Shown here piece by piece: positions 1 to 7,725 of a stretch of DNA of 36,500 nt. The stretch comes from Streptomyces sp. NRRL F-6492 (lineage in GTDB: Bacteria > Actinomycetota > Actinomycetes > Streptomycetales > Streptomycetaceae): positions 1-36,500 of the forward strand of contig NZ_LGEG01000258.1 of NCBI RefSeq assembly GCF_001280125.1, given 5' to 3'. Every line of letters starts with the position of its first letter. The stretch's first letter is position 1. Under the pieces are notes generated by a model. That model saw nothing but the letters and a program-made list of their open reading frames with translations, had not been told where the DNA came from and did no database searches. The translations under genes were made by a program, and so were the position numbers.

Positions 1-2
1 AC

Positions 3-29
3 GGTTCGACGCGGTCTCGCTGTCGAACC
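3..29 (-). terminator. possible hairpin terminator after the PP2C phosphatase gene
   Basis: An 8-bp perfect inverted repeat (GGTTCGAC at 3-10, GTCGAACC at 22-29, 11-nt loop) lies about 25 nt beyond the stop codon of the minus-strand phosphatase gene. There is no U-tract, which is usual in high-GC actinomycetes. It sits at the window edge, so its relation to a gene further left is unknown. Confidence 0.3.
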
Positions 30-53
30 CGCGCCTACCCGCGTCCGAAGCGA

Positions 54-1331
54 TCACTCGTCCTCCGGGAGCGGTCGCGTTTCCGCGGTCGCCCTCCCTC
101 CGGGGCCGGCCGCTTCTCCGCGGTCACCCGCCCCGGGACCCGGCCGTGGTCCTCCGCCGCGTCCGCTCGGGTGCCACTCGGTGAGCAGGATGGTGGCGTC
201 GTCGCGCAGCTTGTGGCCCTGGTGCTGCCGCAGGCCCTGGACCAGGCGCCGGAGCGCCTCGGGGGCGGGGGCGCCGGCCGCCGTGGCACGGATGACGGTG
301 TCGGCCAGCCGCTCCTCGCCGTAGAAGTCGCCTCCGGGCGAGCGTGCCTCGGTGACGCCGTCGCTGTAGAGGAGGATCCGGTCGCCGGGCTGGAGGCGCG
401 CGGTGTGCTCGGTGGGCGGCGTCTCCCTGAGGAAGCCCCAGCCGAGCGGCAGGTCGGGCTCCCGGTCGAGGACGTGCGGGAGGATCCTTCCGTGACGGAT
501 CAGCAGGGGCGGCGGGTGCCCGCAGTTGATCCAGGTCAGCCGTCCGTCGGAGGTGTCGAGATGGGCGACGACCGCGGTCATGAGGCGGTCGGTGAACCAG
601 GTGTCCAGGATCCGGTCGATCGAGGTGACGATGTCGGTCAGCGAACCGCCGGACCGGCGGGCCGCCCGGCAGGCGGCGAGCCCGGCCGCGCTGGCTCCGC
701 CGGAGGCGAGGTCGTGGCCCATGGAGTCGATGACGGTCAGGTGCAGGCCACCGTCGTCCAGGGTGTGGTCGAAGGTGTCGCCGCCGATGTCGTAAGCGGG
801 TTCGAGGACCGCCGAGGAGGTGACCTCCGACGTGCCGATGGTCCGCGGCGGCAGGAAGGCCCACAGGAGTTCGGCCTGCACCGTCATCGCCCTCGCCCGT
901 TCCGTCTCGACCAGCAGGTCGCTGTGGGAGGACTTCGACACCATGAGCAGGGCGGCGGCCCCGGCGAGCGTCTGGACGCGTCCGAGCAGGGCGTCGTCCA
1001 GGGCGGACGCCGTCACCATCAGGACGCCGACGCGTTCGACCCCGTCGATCATCGGCAGCCAGGCGGTGGCACGGTCCCTCGACCGCTGCACCTGCTGCGT
1101 GCGGTAGGCCAGGCCCGCCAGGGAGGTGTCGACGTCGAGCGTCGGCCGGTCGGTGGCGTCCGGTTGGGGCAGCGGGATCAGCCGGATCTGCTGGAGGTCG
1201 GTGACGTACATGGCCGTCCCCCGGAGTCCCATGCGGCGGCCCGCGTCCTGGACGAGGCCCGCGAGCTCCCGTACGGACCGCAGGTGGGAGCGGGCCAGCA
1301 GATCGCCCAGGGGATCCTCGTACGTCGACAC
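54..1331 (-). CDS. GAF-domain PP2C-type (SpoIIE family) serine/threonine phosphatase
   Basis: The predicted protein has 425 residues. Residues about 10-135 resemble a GAF sensor domain, and about 150-385 form a PP2C/SpoIIE (RsbU-type) phosphatase domain. The metal-binding aspartates are visible in YDIGGD (180-185), VIDSMGHD (200-207), LLYSDGVTEA (320-329) and DDAT (377-380). Such enzymes dephosphorylate anti-sigma-factor antagonists in partner-switching pathways, and Streptomyces has dozens. No kinase or antagonist partner is adjacent. The GTG start at 1331 is chosen because GGAGG precedes it by four bases and the residues beyond it do not look like protein. The last 40 residues are a low-complexity Gly/Pro/Arg/Glu tail. 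The family call is firm; the target is unknown. Confidence 0.88.
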   Translation of the reverse strand: MSTYEDPLGDLLARSHLRSVRELAGLVQDAGRRMGLRGTAMYVTDLQQIRLIPLPQPDATDRPTLDVDTSLAGLAYRTQQVQRSRDRATAWLPMIDGVERVGVLMVTASALDDALLGRVQTLAGAAALLMVSKSSHSDLLVETERARAMTVQAELLWAFLPPRTIGTSEVTSSAVLEPAYDIGGDTFDHTLDDGGLHLTVIDSMGHDLASGGASAAGLAACRAARRSGGSLTDIVTSIDRILDTWFTDRLMTAVVAHLDTSDGRLTWINCGHPPPLLIRHGRILPHVLDREPDLPLGWGFLRETPPTEHTARLQPGDRILLYSDGVTEARSPGGDFYGEERLADTVIRATAAGAPAPEALRRLVQGLRQHQGHKLRDDATILLTEWHPSGRGGGPRPGPGAGDRGEAAGPGGRATAETRPLPEDE

Positions 1332-1593
1332 ACGACCTCCGCGGCTCTTCTCCGGCGTACTTGCGGCGGCGTGGAGCGGCCCGTCCTCCCCCGGGTGCCT
1401 CCGGGGTGGCTCCCAGGCTACGCAGGCCCTCCGGTGATCGCACTCCTCACGCGCGCGTGCGTACGGATGCGTCCTCCCGGTCCCGGCCCGCCGCGAGGAG
1501 CTTGTCACCGGGCCGGGAGGTGGGACGGCACCGCACTCCAGGAAAGGAAAACTCCGGGCGGATGGGATGCCGACCTGCGGGAAAGAGGACGCC
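1332..1593. promoter_or_regulatory. divergent intergenic region
   Basis: About 260 bp separate the divergent starts of the phosphatase and the membrane-protein gene, so both promoters should lie here. A 12-bp palindrome CACGCGCGCGTG occurs at 1448-1459. I could not assign convincing -35/-10 boxes. A purine-rich ribosome binding site (GAAAGAGGA, 1581-1589) precedes the plus-strand start. Confidence 0.35.
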
Positions 1594-2127
1594 ATGGCTG
1601 AGGATGCGATACCCGACAGTGACCGGCGGACCAGAAGACACGAGTCGCCCGAAGAGCGCGCGGACCGGCGCTGGACCGAACTCATCCAGGAGATCAGGGT
1701 CGCCCAGACCGGCGTCCAGATCCTCCTGGGCTTCCTGCTCACCGTGGTGTTCACACCACATTTCCAGGGCTTGGAACAGATCGACAAGACGATCTACATC
1801 GTCACCGTCGTGCTCGGTTCGCTGGCGACCGGCGCCCTCATCGGGCCCGTGGCCTTCCACCGCATCGTGTCGGGGCGCCGCATCAAGCCCCAGGCGGTCG
1901 TCTGGGCGTCCCGGCTCACGTTCCTCGGCCTGGTCCTGCTCCTCGCGACGCTGATCTCGGCGCTCTTCCTGATCATGCGCGTGGCCACGCACGACGGATA
2001 CGTGCCGTGGCTGGTGTCCGGGGTCTTGGCCTGGTACCTGGTCTGCTGGTTCCTCCTTCCGCTGTGGGCGCGGTTCCGCTACACGAACGGGGACGACAAC
2101 GAGGACGACTCGTCGTCCGACCGGTGA
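1594..2127 (+). CDS. four-helix integral membrane protein (DUF6328-like)
   Basis: The protein has 177 residues from the ATG at 1594, preceded by GAAAGAGGA. An upstream in-frame ATG at 1567 lacks a good ribosome binding site. The N-terminus is charged and rich in Arg and Glu (RRTRRHESPEERADRRW). It is followed by a short amphipathic stretch (ELIQEIRVAQTGVQILLGFL) leading into the first hydrophobic segment. Four hydrophobic segments are visible, near residues 40-55, 68-90, 105-130 and 142-160, and the tail is acidic (DDNEDDSSSDR). This matches a small family of actinobacterial membrane proteins of unknown function that I recall as DUF6328. No catalytic motif is visible. It diverges from the phosphatase and precedes the lipoprotein gene by about 120 bp. 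Confidence 0.75.
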   Translation: MAEDAIPDSDRRTRRHESPEERADRRWTELIQEIRVAQTGVQILLGFLLTVVFTPHFQGLEQIDKTIYIVTVVLGSLATGALIGPVAFHRIVSGRRIKPQAVVWASRLTFLGLVLLLATLISALFLIMRVATHDGYVPWLVSGVLAWYLVCWFLLPLWARFRYTNGDDNEDDSSSDR

Positions 2128-2248
2128 GGCGGCGTCCGGGCGGGGGGCCGGAGCGGTTTCCCCCGTCCGGACCGGAGGAGGACCGCGATCGGGTGGTTGC
2201 GCGGTCCGGTGCGTCAGGGAGCGGAGGGCCCGGGTCAGGAATAGGCGC

Positions 2249-3007
2249 ATGAGTACCTCTCTGCGACATCGACTGCGCGGCCCGGCCATCGCCTGCCTCG
2301 CCGCGTCCTGCGCCCTTCTGCTCGCCGCCTGCGGCTCCGAGCAGAAGGAGACCACCACCACGTCCGCCCGGATCGCGCCGACCCAGACGGCCGGCACCGC
2401 CGACCCGTCGGCGTCCGTTTCCCCCTCCCCCTCGGCGTCCGCCTCGCCGCGGCTCACCGACGACCAGGCCGAACGCCAGCGGATCGTCCCGGCCACGAAG
2501 GTCACCTGGGACAAGGCCATGCAGGCCGCCGTGGCCGCCGTCCCCCAGGGCAAGCTGGTCGAGACCGAGCTGACCTGGGCGCCGCCGAACGCCACCGCGA
2601 GCGGCAGCGCCACGGCCACCGCCTCCGCTTCCCCGTCCGCCGGCGCGAGCCCGTCGGCGGGCGCGCGGACGCCCGCGTGGCACACGGGCGTCGCCACGTC
2701 GGACGGCACCCTCCATGACGTCTGGGTCGACGGCGTCAGCGGCAAGGTCATCAGCGACAAGCCGGACGCGGACCAGGACGCCGAGGACAAGCAGGAGCTG
2801 GCCGACCGGTTGAAGCGGGCCACCGTCACGCCGGAGCAGGCGGTCCAGACGGCCACCCAGGACAACAAGGGCACCGTCACGGCCGTGGAACTGGACGACG
2901 CCGCCTGGTCGGTGGACGTGGTCGACACCGGCAACTGGGACAAGACGACGTACGAGGTCTCCACGACCGAGCGCCGGATCGTCCGTCAGGAAGTCGACCG
3001 CGACTGA
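2249..3007 (+). CDS. PepSY-domain lipoprotein
   Basis: The protein has 252 residues. A type II signal peptide is clear: basic n-region (MSTSLRHRLRG), hydrophobic core, then lipobox LLAAC with Cys27 as the predicted lipidated residue, so it should be anchored outside the cytoplasmic membrane. A Ser/Pro/Ala-rich linker follows. Two segments resemble PepSY repeats: about 88-170 (WDKAMQAAVAAVPQGKLVETELTW ... VWVDGVSGKVISDK) and about 190-250 (TPEQAVQTATQDNKGTVTAVELDD). A low-complexity Ala/Ser/Thr insertion splits the first. PepSY domains are often proposed to inhibit proteases or act at the envelope; the role here is unknown. A strong hairpin lies 40 nt downstream, so the gene is probably monocistronic. 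Confidence 0.82.
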   Translation: MSTSLRHRLRGPAIACLAASCALLLAACGSEQKETTTTSARIAPTQTAGTADPSASVSPSPSASASPRLTDDQAERQRIVPATKVTWDKAMQAAVAAVPQGKLVETELTWAPPNATASGSATATASASPSAGASPSAGARTPAWHTGVATSDGTLHDVWVDGVSGKVISDKPDADQDAEDKQELADRLKRATVTPEQAVQTATQDNKGTVTAVELDDAAWSVDVVDTGNWDKTTYEVSTTERRIVRQEVDRD

Positions 3008-3046
3008 CCGTCCTTCCCGGCCTGTTTCCTCCGGCCCGTTCCTCAC

Positions 3047-3077
3047 GCCCGTTCCGGCCCATCCGGCCGGAACGGGC
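3047..3077 (+). terminator. strong hairpin terminator after the lipoprotein gene
   Basis: The 13-nt arms at 3047-3059 and 3065-3077 are perfectly complementary (GCCCGTTCCGGCC with GGCCGGAACGGGC) around a 5-nt loop. The hairpin starts 40 nt after the lipoprotein stop. There is no following T-run, as is common for Streptomyces terminators. Confidence 0.75.
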
Positions 3078-3177
3078 ACCACCTCCGGTGACGGCCGGCC
3101 ACCGGTCGCCGTTGAAAATCCGCCTCCGATTTCCAGCTTTCCGGTGTGCCATGCGCCGCCCGGCGAATTGCCCCCGA

Positions 3178-3290
3178 TCGTGTACGAAAGCCCGGTTCTG
3201 TACACCGAAAGCCTCCCGGCGCCTCGATAGTGGATCAACGGCCGGGCACGTGTCCCGGCGTCCTCCTCACCGAAAGCCGGGTGCATCCTC
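3178..3290 (+). promoter_or_regulatory. candidate promoter/operator of the EF-hand operon
   Basis: A perfect inverted repeat GTGTAC-N14-GTACAC spans 3180-3205. The heptamer GAAAGCC occurs at 3186-3192 and 3207-3213, two helical turns apart, and again near 3271. A possible -10 (TAGTGG, 3228-3233) lies downstream of the second copy, so the repeat would overlap the -35 position. This is the only sizeable gap before the four-gene operon. The regulator is unknown and the promoter assignment is inference. Confidence 0.4.
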
Positions 3291-3827
3291 ATGCCCACCA
3301 CCGAGGCCACCGACCGTGTGCGGCTCGTGTTCTCGCTCTTCGACGCCGACGGCAACGGCTTCCTGGAGCCGGCCGACTTCGAGCTGATGGGGAAGCGGAC
3401 CGTCGCGGCGCTGCCGACGGCCGACGAGAAGGCCGGCATCAGGCTCCTCGGCGCCTTCCGCCGGTACGGGGACACGCTCCTGTCCGAACTGGACGCCGAC
3501 GGCGACGGGCGGGTCAGCCCCGAGGAGTTCACCGCCGTCGTGCTCGACCCGCAGCGGTTCGACGCCGCCGTCGACGAGTTCGCCGAGGCGCTCTCCGCGA
3601 TGGGCGACGTGCGCGGCGACGGCTTCGTCACCCGCCCCGACTTCCTCGCCCTCATGACCGCCATCGGCTTCGACCGGCCCAACATCGAGGCGCTGTTCGA
3701 GGCCTTCGGCCCGGTGGACGGCGACCGCGTCCCGGTGGCCACCTGGGCGGCCGGGATCCGGGACTACTACCGCCCGGAGAAGTCCGGCATCGCCGGTGAC
3801 CGTCTCGTCCCCGGCGCCGCCCGATGA
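3291..3827 (+). CDS. EF-hand calcium-binding protein
   Basis: The protein has 178 residues and no signal peptide, so it should be cytoplasmic. It has four EF-hand-like units resembling the calerythrin/sarcoplasmic calcium-binding layout. Loop 1 (residues 18-29, DADGNGFLEPAD) and loop 2 (68-79, DADGDGRVSPEE) carry the canonical Asp/Asn ligands. Loops 3 (about 106-117) and 4 (about 141-150) have lost several ligands and are probably structural. Such proteins are thought to sense or buffer calcium. It is the first gene of a four-gene operon, and its TGA overlaps the next ATG (ATGA at 3824-3827), implying translational coupling. A calcium sensor coupled to three metabolic enzymes is unusual; its job here is inferred only from position. 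Confidence 0.9.
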   Translation: MPTTEATDRVRLVFSLFDADGNGFLEPADFELMGKRTVAALPTADEKAGIRLLGAFRRYGDTLLSELDADGDGRVSPEEFTAVVLDPQRFDAAVDEFAEALSAMGDVRGDGFVTRPDFLALMTAIGFDRPNIEALFEAFGPVDGDRVPVATWAAGIRDYYRPEKSGIAGDRLVPGAAR

Positions 3828-4978
3828 GCGGGGGGACCGTGCGGGAGGCCGTGGGCGCCTCCCCGTTAGGCGGCGTCCGGCCCGTGATCGGCCTGGCCGT
3901 GGGCCACGGCACGGGCCCGGAGCTGGCGGACGTCTTCGAGCGCGTGCTGAGCGCCCTCGCCTCCGGCCGTCCGGAGGGCGCGGGCGGTGGGGGCGTGGAC
4001 GTCGTGCGCTCGCCGCGCCTCTACCATTCCTACGTCTCGCTCCGCCGGGGCCATGACGTCGCCGCCGTGCAGCGGCTGACCGCCGAGGACGCCGAGCACT
4101 ACGAGGCGTGGTGCCGGGACCTGGCCGGACGCGGCACCACGGCGGTCTTCCGCACCGCGATCAACGCCCAGTCGCTGTATCTCGTCCGGCGCCGGCTGCG
4201 CGCCGTGAAGGTCGACCTGCTGTCGGCCGACGGACGGTCGCTGCTGCTGGTCCGGGACCAGGCCCAGGGCTTCTACACCGGCGAGAACACGCACACCGCG
4301 GGTGAGGTCACCCGCACCCTGGCCTTCAGCCGTGAGATCACCGGCGCGGTCGTCGAGCACGCCCTGGAGCGGGCCCGGCGCGCCTGGCCCGACGGGCGGA
4401 TCGGCCGGATCGTCATGGCGTACAAGTTCCACCTGCTCGACGGGGCGTTCGACGCGTGGGTGGCCGACCTGTCCGAGCGGTTCGGAGTGCGGATCGAGGT
4501 GTTCCAGCCGGACACGGTCAACCGCAACCTGCTCGCCCACGGGCTGCCCGACCGCACCCTGCTGATCGCCGGGAACGAGTGGGCCGACATCATGCACGTC
4601 ATGCTCCTCGACCGGTACGGCTCCGACCGGCAGGAGAACCGCTGCACGGAGAACGTCTGCCTCGATCCGGCGCTGCGGGGCCTGGTGGAGTACCAGACCG
4701 TGCACGGATCCGCCGACGACCTGGCGGGCCGGGACCTGGTCAACCCGGTCGCCACCGTCCGGGCCGCCGCTCTCGTCGCCGAGCACCACGCCGGGTGTCC
4801 CGGTGCCGTGGCGGCCGTGGAGACCGCCCTCGCGGTCCTCGACGAGCGGGGCGTGCGCACCCCCGACCTCGGTGGCCGGCACTCCACGGGCGACGTGGTC
4901 GACGCCCTGCTCGACGCGCTCGACGTCTCCGGACCGGACGCCGCCCCGCGCGACGCGGCCCTGGTGGGCGGCCCGTGA
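3824..4978 (+). CDS. divergent isocitrate/isopropylmalate dehydrogenase-family protein
   Basis: The 384-residue protein follows the beta-decarboxylating dehydrogenase fold in order: a GDGIGPE-like motif (AVGHGTGPEL), a VREN.EG.Y.G-like motif (VRDQAQGFYTGEN) keeping the catalytic Tyr, a Lys-containing motif (VMAYKFHLLDGAF), and ENVCLDPAL...EYQTVHGSADDLAGRDLVNPVA matching the E.THGTAP..AG...NP segment. The NGDY.SD metal-binding motif is replaced by GNEWADIMH, so substrate or metal use may differ from housekeeping ICDH/IPMDH. Codon 15 is TTA (3866-3868), read only by the bldA tRNA in Streptomyces, which suggests developmentally timed expression. Start and stop overlap the flanking genes. Oxidative decarboxylation of a substituted malate is the family expectation; the actual substrate is unknown. 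Confidence 0.82.
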   Translation: MSGGTVREAVGASPLGGVRPVIGLAVGHGTGPELADVFERVLSALASGRPEGAGGGGVDVVRSPRLYHSYVSLRRGHDVAAVQRLTAEDAEHYEAWCRDLAGRGTTAVFRTAINAQSLYLVRRRLRAVKVDLLSADGRSLLLVRDQAQGFYTGENTHTAGEVTRTLAFSREITGAVVEHALERARRAWPDGRIGRIVMAYKFHLLDGAFDAWVADLSERFGVRIEVFQPDTVNRNLLAHGLPDRTLLIAGNEWADIMHVMLLDRYGSDRQENRCTENVCLDPALRGLVEYQTVHGSADDLAGRDLVNPVATVRAAALVAEHHAGCPGAVAAVETALAVLDERGVRTPDLGGRHSTGDVVDALLDALDVSGPDAAPRDAALVGGP

Positions 4979-5637
4979 CCGCGCCGGTGCGCACGGCCCT
5001 GGTCGTGGTGGACCTGCAGAACGACTTCTGCGCGAGTCCCCTGGCCAGGGCCCGGTTCCCCGGCGATCCCGCGGCCTTGGACGCCGTCGTCTCCTCGACC
5101 ATCGGAGCGGTCGGGGAGGCCCGGCGCCGGGGCGTGGAGGTGGTGTTCGTCCGGTTCACCGGCGACCCCTCCCACCAGGGGGCGAGCTGGCGGCTGCGGG
5201 ACCTGGCCCGCGGCAGGCCGCCGAAGTGTCTGGAGGGCACCTGGGGCGCGGAGTTCCACCGCGCCCTGCCCGCCGCCGGCGAGGCCGTCTTCACCAAGCC
5301 GGCCCGCTTCGACGCCTTCCTCACGGCGGGCTTCGAGGAGCACCTGCACGCCAGGGGCGTCGAGCACCTGGTGTTCGCGGGCCTGTTCGCGGACGTGTGC
5401 GTGGACTCCACCGCCCGCACCGCGTTCCAGAAGGGCTTCCACGTCACCGTCCTGGCGGACTGCACCACGTCCCTGCACCTGCCGTACGAGGAGGTCCTCG
5501 CGTTCATGCGCGCCCTCTACGGCGCCCGTACCCCCGCCTCGGACGACCCGTCCGCGTGGGCCGTCCCCGGGGCGGAGCCCCGGCAGCAGGAAGAGGGGGA
5601 GAAGTGCGCACCGCAGCCGGTCGGTCCCCGGGGGTGA
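4975..5637 (+). CDS. isochorismatase-fold cysteine hydrolase
   Basis: The protein has 220 residues. The Asp-Lys-Cys triad of the isochorismatase-like cysteine hydrolases is visible: Asp13 in VVVDLQNDF, Lys108 in VFTKPARFDAF and Cys142 in FADVCVDSTA. The family includes nicotinamidases, N-carbamoylsarcosine amidases, ureidoacrylate hydrolases and true isochorismatases; the substrate cannot be read from sequence. The GTG start at 4975 overlaps the TGA of the dehydrogenase gene (GTGA), which fits the coupled pattern of this operon. In frames upstream of this point the reading is only a shadow of the dehydrogenase. The C-terminal 30 residues look unstructured. Confidence 0.87.
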   Translation: MTAPVRTALVVVDLQNDFCASPLARARFPGDPAALDAVVSSTIGAVGEARRRGVEVVFVRFTGDPSHQGASWRLRDLARGRPPKCLEGTWGAEFHRALPAAGEAVFTKPARFDAFLTAGFEEHLHARGVEHLVFAGLFADVCVDSTARTAFQKGFHVTVLADCTTSLHLPYEEVLAFMRALYGARTPASDDPSAWAVPGAEPRQQEEGEKCAPQPVGPRG

Positions 5638-6533
5638 CGGCGGGCGTGGGACGCACCGCCCTGCTGGTGGCCGCCGCCCGCGCCGTCGAGACCCGCCGCC
5701 CCGACGCCCTCGCCCGCGATCCGTTCGCCGCCGCCTTCGTCCGGGCGGCGCCGGACGCCGCCGACTGGCCGCTCCATCCCGACGAGGTCCCCGGCGGTGC
5801 CTCGGACCCGCTGTGGGGCAGGCTCGGCCGGTACTTCGGGCTGAGGACCCGCGTCCTGGACGATCACCTGCTGGCGTCCGCCCGGTCGGGCGTGCGCCAG
5901 GTGGTGCTGCTGGGCGCGGGGCTCGACTCCCGGGCCTTCCGGCTCGACTGGCCCGCCGGGACCGTCGTCCACGAGATCGACTCGGCCGACGTGCTGGGTT
6001 TCAAGCAGTCGGTGCTCGACGGCATCGCGGCCGAGCCCGTCGCCGGACGCCGCCCGTGCGCCGCCGACCTCCGGGACGACTGGACGGGAGCCCTACTCGG
6101 TTCCGGCTTCGACCCGTCCGCCCCTACCGCCTGGCTCGCCGAGGGCCTGCTGCTCTACCTCCCCGCCGAGGCGGAACGGCGGCTGATCGACGACGTGGAC
6201 CGGCTCAGCGCCGCCGGCAGCACGCTGGCGTACGAGATCAAGGAGGTGACCGCCGAGTCGGGGCGGGTACGGAGCGGCCCTGTGTACACGACGGCGCGCG
6301 AGCGGATCGGCATCGACCTGCCGCGGCTTTTCGCCGCGGGGCCGCGTCCCGACTCGGCCGGGTTCCTCGCCGCCCGTGGCTGGCGGGTGGCCGTGCACCG
6401 TCCGTACGACTTCACCGCGCTCCACGGCCGGGGCCCGCTCCCGGAACCGGACGACGCCCTGGAGGCCAACCGCTGGATCTTCGCCGGGGCGGGCCGTCCC
6501 GCCCCGGAGCGGGACGGCCCCTCGCGGGGCTGA
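5604..6533 (+). CDS. class I SAM-dependent methyltransferase (TIGR00027/PPM-like)
   Basis: The protein has 309 residues from GTG 5604. The N-terminal motif GVGRTALLVAAARAVETRRPDALARDPFA and the SAM-binding VVLLGAGLDSRAFRL ... VVHEIDSADVLGFK are characteristic of the actinobacterial TIGR00027/leucine-carboxyl-methyltransferase-like O-methyltransferases. WLAEGLLLYLP follows as in that family. GTG 5604 is chosen because AAGAGGGGGAGAA precedes it; GTG 5634 would give a GTGA overlap with the hydrolase stop but lacks a ribosome binding site. The gene overlaps the hydrolase by 34 nt and ends the operon. Carboxylate or hydroxyl methylation of the product of the upstream enzymes is inference. Confidence 0.86.
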   Translation: MRTAAGRSPGVTAGVGRTALLVAAARAVETRRPDALARDPFAAAFVRAAPDAADWPLHPDEVPGGASDPLWGRLGRYFGLRTRVLDDHLLASARSGVRQVVLLGAGLDSRAFRLDWPAGTVVHEIDSADVLGFKQSVLDGIAAEPVAGRRPCAADLRDDWTGALLGSGFDPSAPTAWLAEGLLLYLPAEAERRLIDDVDRLSAAGSTLAYEIKEVTAESGRVRSGPVYTTARERIGIDLPRLFAAGPRPDSAGFLAARGWRVAVHRPYDFTALHGRGPLPEPDDALEANRWIFAGAGRPAPERDGPSRG

Positions 6534-6567
6534 GGGGGCGGAGCCACGTCGCGGAAGGGTCGTACTG

Positions 6568-6595
6568 TTGACGTGATCATCATCGGGGCGAGGGT
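6568..6595 (+). promoter_or_regulatory. candidate sigma-70-type promoter
   Basis: TTGACG (6568-6573) and GAGGGT (6590-6595) are separated by 16 bp and resemble the HrdB consensus TTGACN/TAGRRT. The predicted start of transcription is only a few bases before the ribosome binding site of the gene at 6610. Confidence 0.4.
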
Positions 6596-6609
6596 TCACG
6601 GGGGCACGC

Positions 6610-7269
6610 ATGACCATCCACCGGCCGGGACTTCCGGAGGACCTTCCGCCGGGCGAGGCGCTGTGGGGCCGCTGGGCACTGCTCGCGGCGATCGGGGCGA
6701 CCACTGCGGAGGAGCAGCGCGCGAGCGGCTACCGCACGGGGCTCTGGGTCGACGCCGAGGGACTCCACCACGACGACTCCGGCTGCACCTGGTGGACCAT
6801 GTCCCGGCTGGGCGAGGGCCGCTTCGTGCTCTACGGCGAGGACGAGTCGAGCGGGGTGAAGTGGCACAGGACGCCGATCGACATGCTGGCGGGCGGGCCG
6901 GACTGGCTGCCGTACGACGAGCTGCGCGACCGGATCGAGGGGTACGAGCTGGGCTGCGTCTACTGGTACGAGGACGGGGCCTGGGCCCGCGCGCCGTATC
7001 CCGACGACCTCCGGGACGACGGTCTGGACTGCGGCATGAGCGGGTTCGTCGACCGGGAGCAGGTGCTGGGAGAGCTGTCGGACCGCGTCGACGACCCGGA
7101 CGGCGACGGAGTGGGCACGGCGGGTTTCCTGGCCGACGCGGAGGCGCACCGGCTGCGGCCGGAGTTCCTCCTCGGACGGTTGCGGCCCGCCCGCCACGAC
7201 GACGCGCCGCTCGACCTGCCCGCCGTGGCCAGGGCCCTCGACCTGGCGGGCCTCACCGGCTCCTCCTGA
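6610..7269 (+). CDS. hypothetical cytoplasmic protein
   Basis: The 219-residue protein is acidic and rich in Trp, Asp and Glu, with no signal peptide or membrane segment. I do not recognise a family. The first half contains aromatic-rich segments (SGCTWWTMSRL, VYWYEDGAWARAPYP). Near residue 160 a DDPDGDG stretch resembles part of a calcium-binding loop, but the surrounding helices do not support an EF-hand call. The start at 6610 has a G-rich upstream stretch (ACGGGGGCACGC). A separate promoter candidate lies in front of it, so it need not belong to the preceding four-gene operon. It converges on gvpK, whose stop is 24 nt away. Confidence 0.7.
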   Translation: MTIHRPGLPEDLPPGEALWGRWALLAAIGATTAEEQRASGYRTGLWVDAEGLHHDDSGCTWWTMSRLGEGRFVLYGEDESSGVKWHRTPIDMLAGGPDWLPYDELRDRIEGYELGCVYWYEDGAWARAPYPDDLRDDGLDCGMSGFVDREQVLGELSDRVDDPDGDGVGTAGFLADAEAHRLRPEFLLGRLRPARHDDAPLDLPAVARALDLAGLTGSS

Positions 7270-7293
7270 CGGCGCGGGCCGGAGTCGTGGTGC

Positions 7294-7725
7294 TCAGTCC
7301 GCCGGTGGCAGCAGGGGGCCGAGCGGGCCGAGGTCGAGGTTGAGGTCCTGGAGCGTGTAGCCGTGTTCGGCGCAGAGGTCGGACAGGGCGTCGTGCAGGG
7401 CCATCAGGGTGGCGCCCAGTTCCTCCTCCTGGTCGTCGGTGAGGTCGCCCGCGTCGACGCGCCGCAGCGCCTGTCGCTCGATGAGCTGGCGCAGCAGTTC
7501 CACGACGGTGAGGACCAGTTTCAGGAGGTCCTCCTCGACCGACTCGTGGTCGGTCCGGAGCCGGCGCGCGGGGCGCGGAGGTTCGTCGGCCGGGGTGGGC
7601 GGGGCCTGGAGGAGGCGGAAGGCGTCGTTCAGGGCGCTGCCCGCCCGGTCCAGGGGCGGGGACGCCCCCGGGGACGGCTCGGAAGGGGTTCTCCGCTCCC
7701 CCGGCGCCGGGTCCGGCTCGTTCAC
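7294..7725 (-). CDS. gvpK: gas vesicle protein GvpK
   Basis: The protein has 143 residues. The conserved GvpK core spans about 60-143 (VEEDLLKLVLTVVELLRQLIERQALRRVDAGDLTDDQEEELGATLMALHDAL). It follows a Pro/Ser/Arg-rich N-terminal extension. GvpK is a minor assembly factor needed for vesicle formation in several organisms. The GTG start at 7725 overlaps the gvpS stop (GTGA). It is the last gene of the minus-strand gvp operon. Confidence 0.9.
   Translation of the reverse strand: MNEPDPAPGERRTPSEPSPGASPPLDRAGSALNDAFRLLQAPPTPADEPPRPARRLRTDHESVEEDLLKLVLTVVELLRQLIERQALRRVDAGDLTDDQEEELGATLMALHDALSDLCAEHGYTLQDLNLDLGPLGPLLPPAD

Noticed and set aside
3..29. tRNA T-arm (GGTTCGA) near the left edge
   Set aside because: The dyad has an 11-nt loop and no anticodon or acceptor arms nearby; a simple hairpin fits better.
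5634..5636. GTG at 5634 as start of the methyltransferase
   Set aside because: It would mimic the GTGA overlap of the operon but lacks a ribosome binding site; GTG 5604 has a strong one. It is not excluded.
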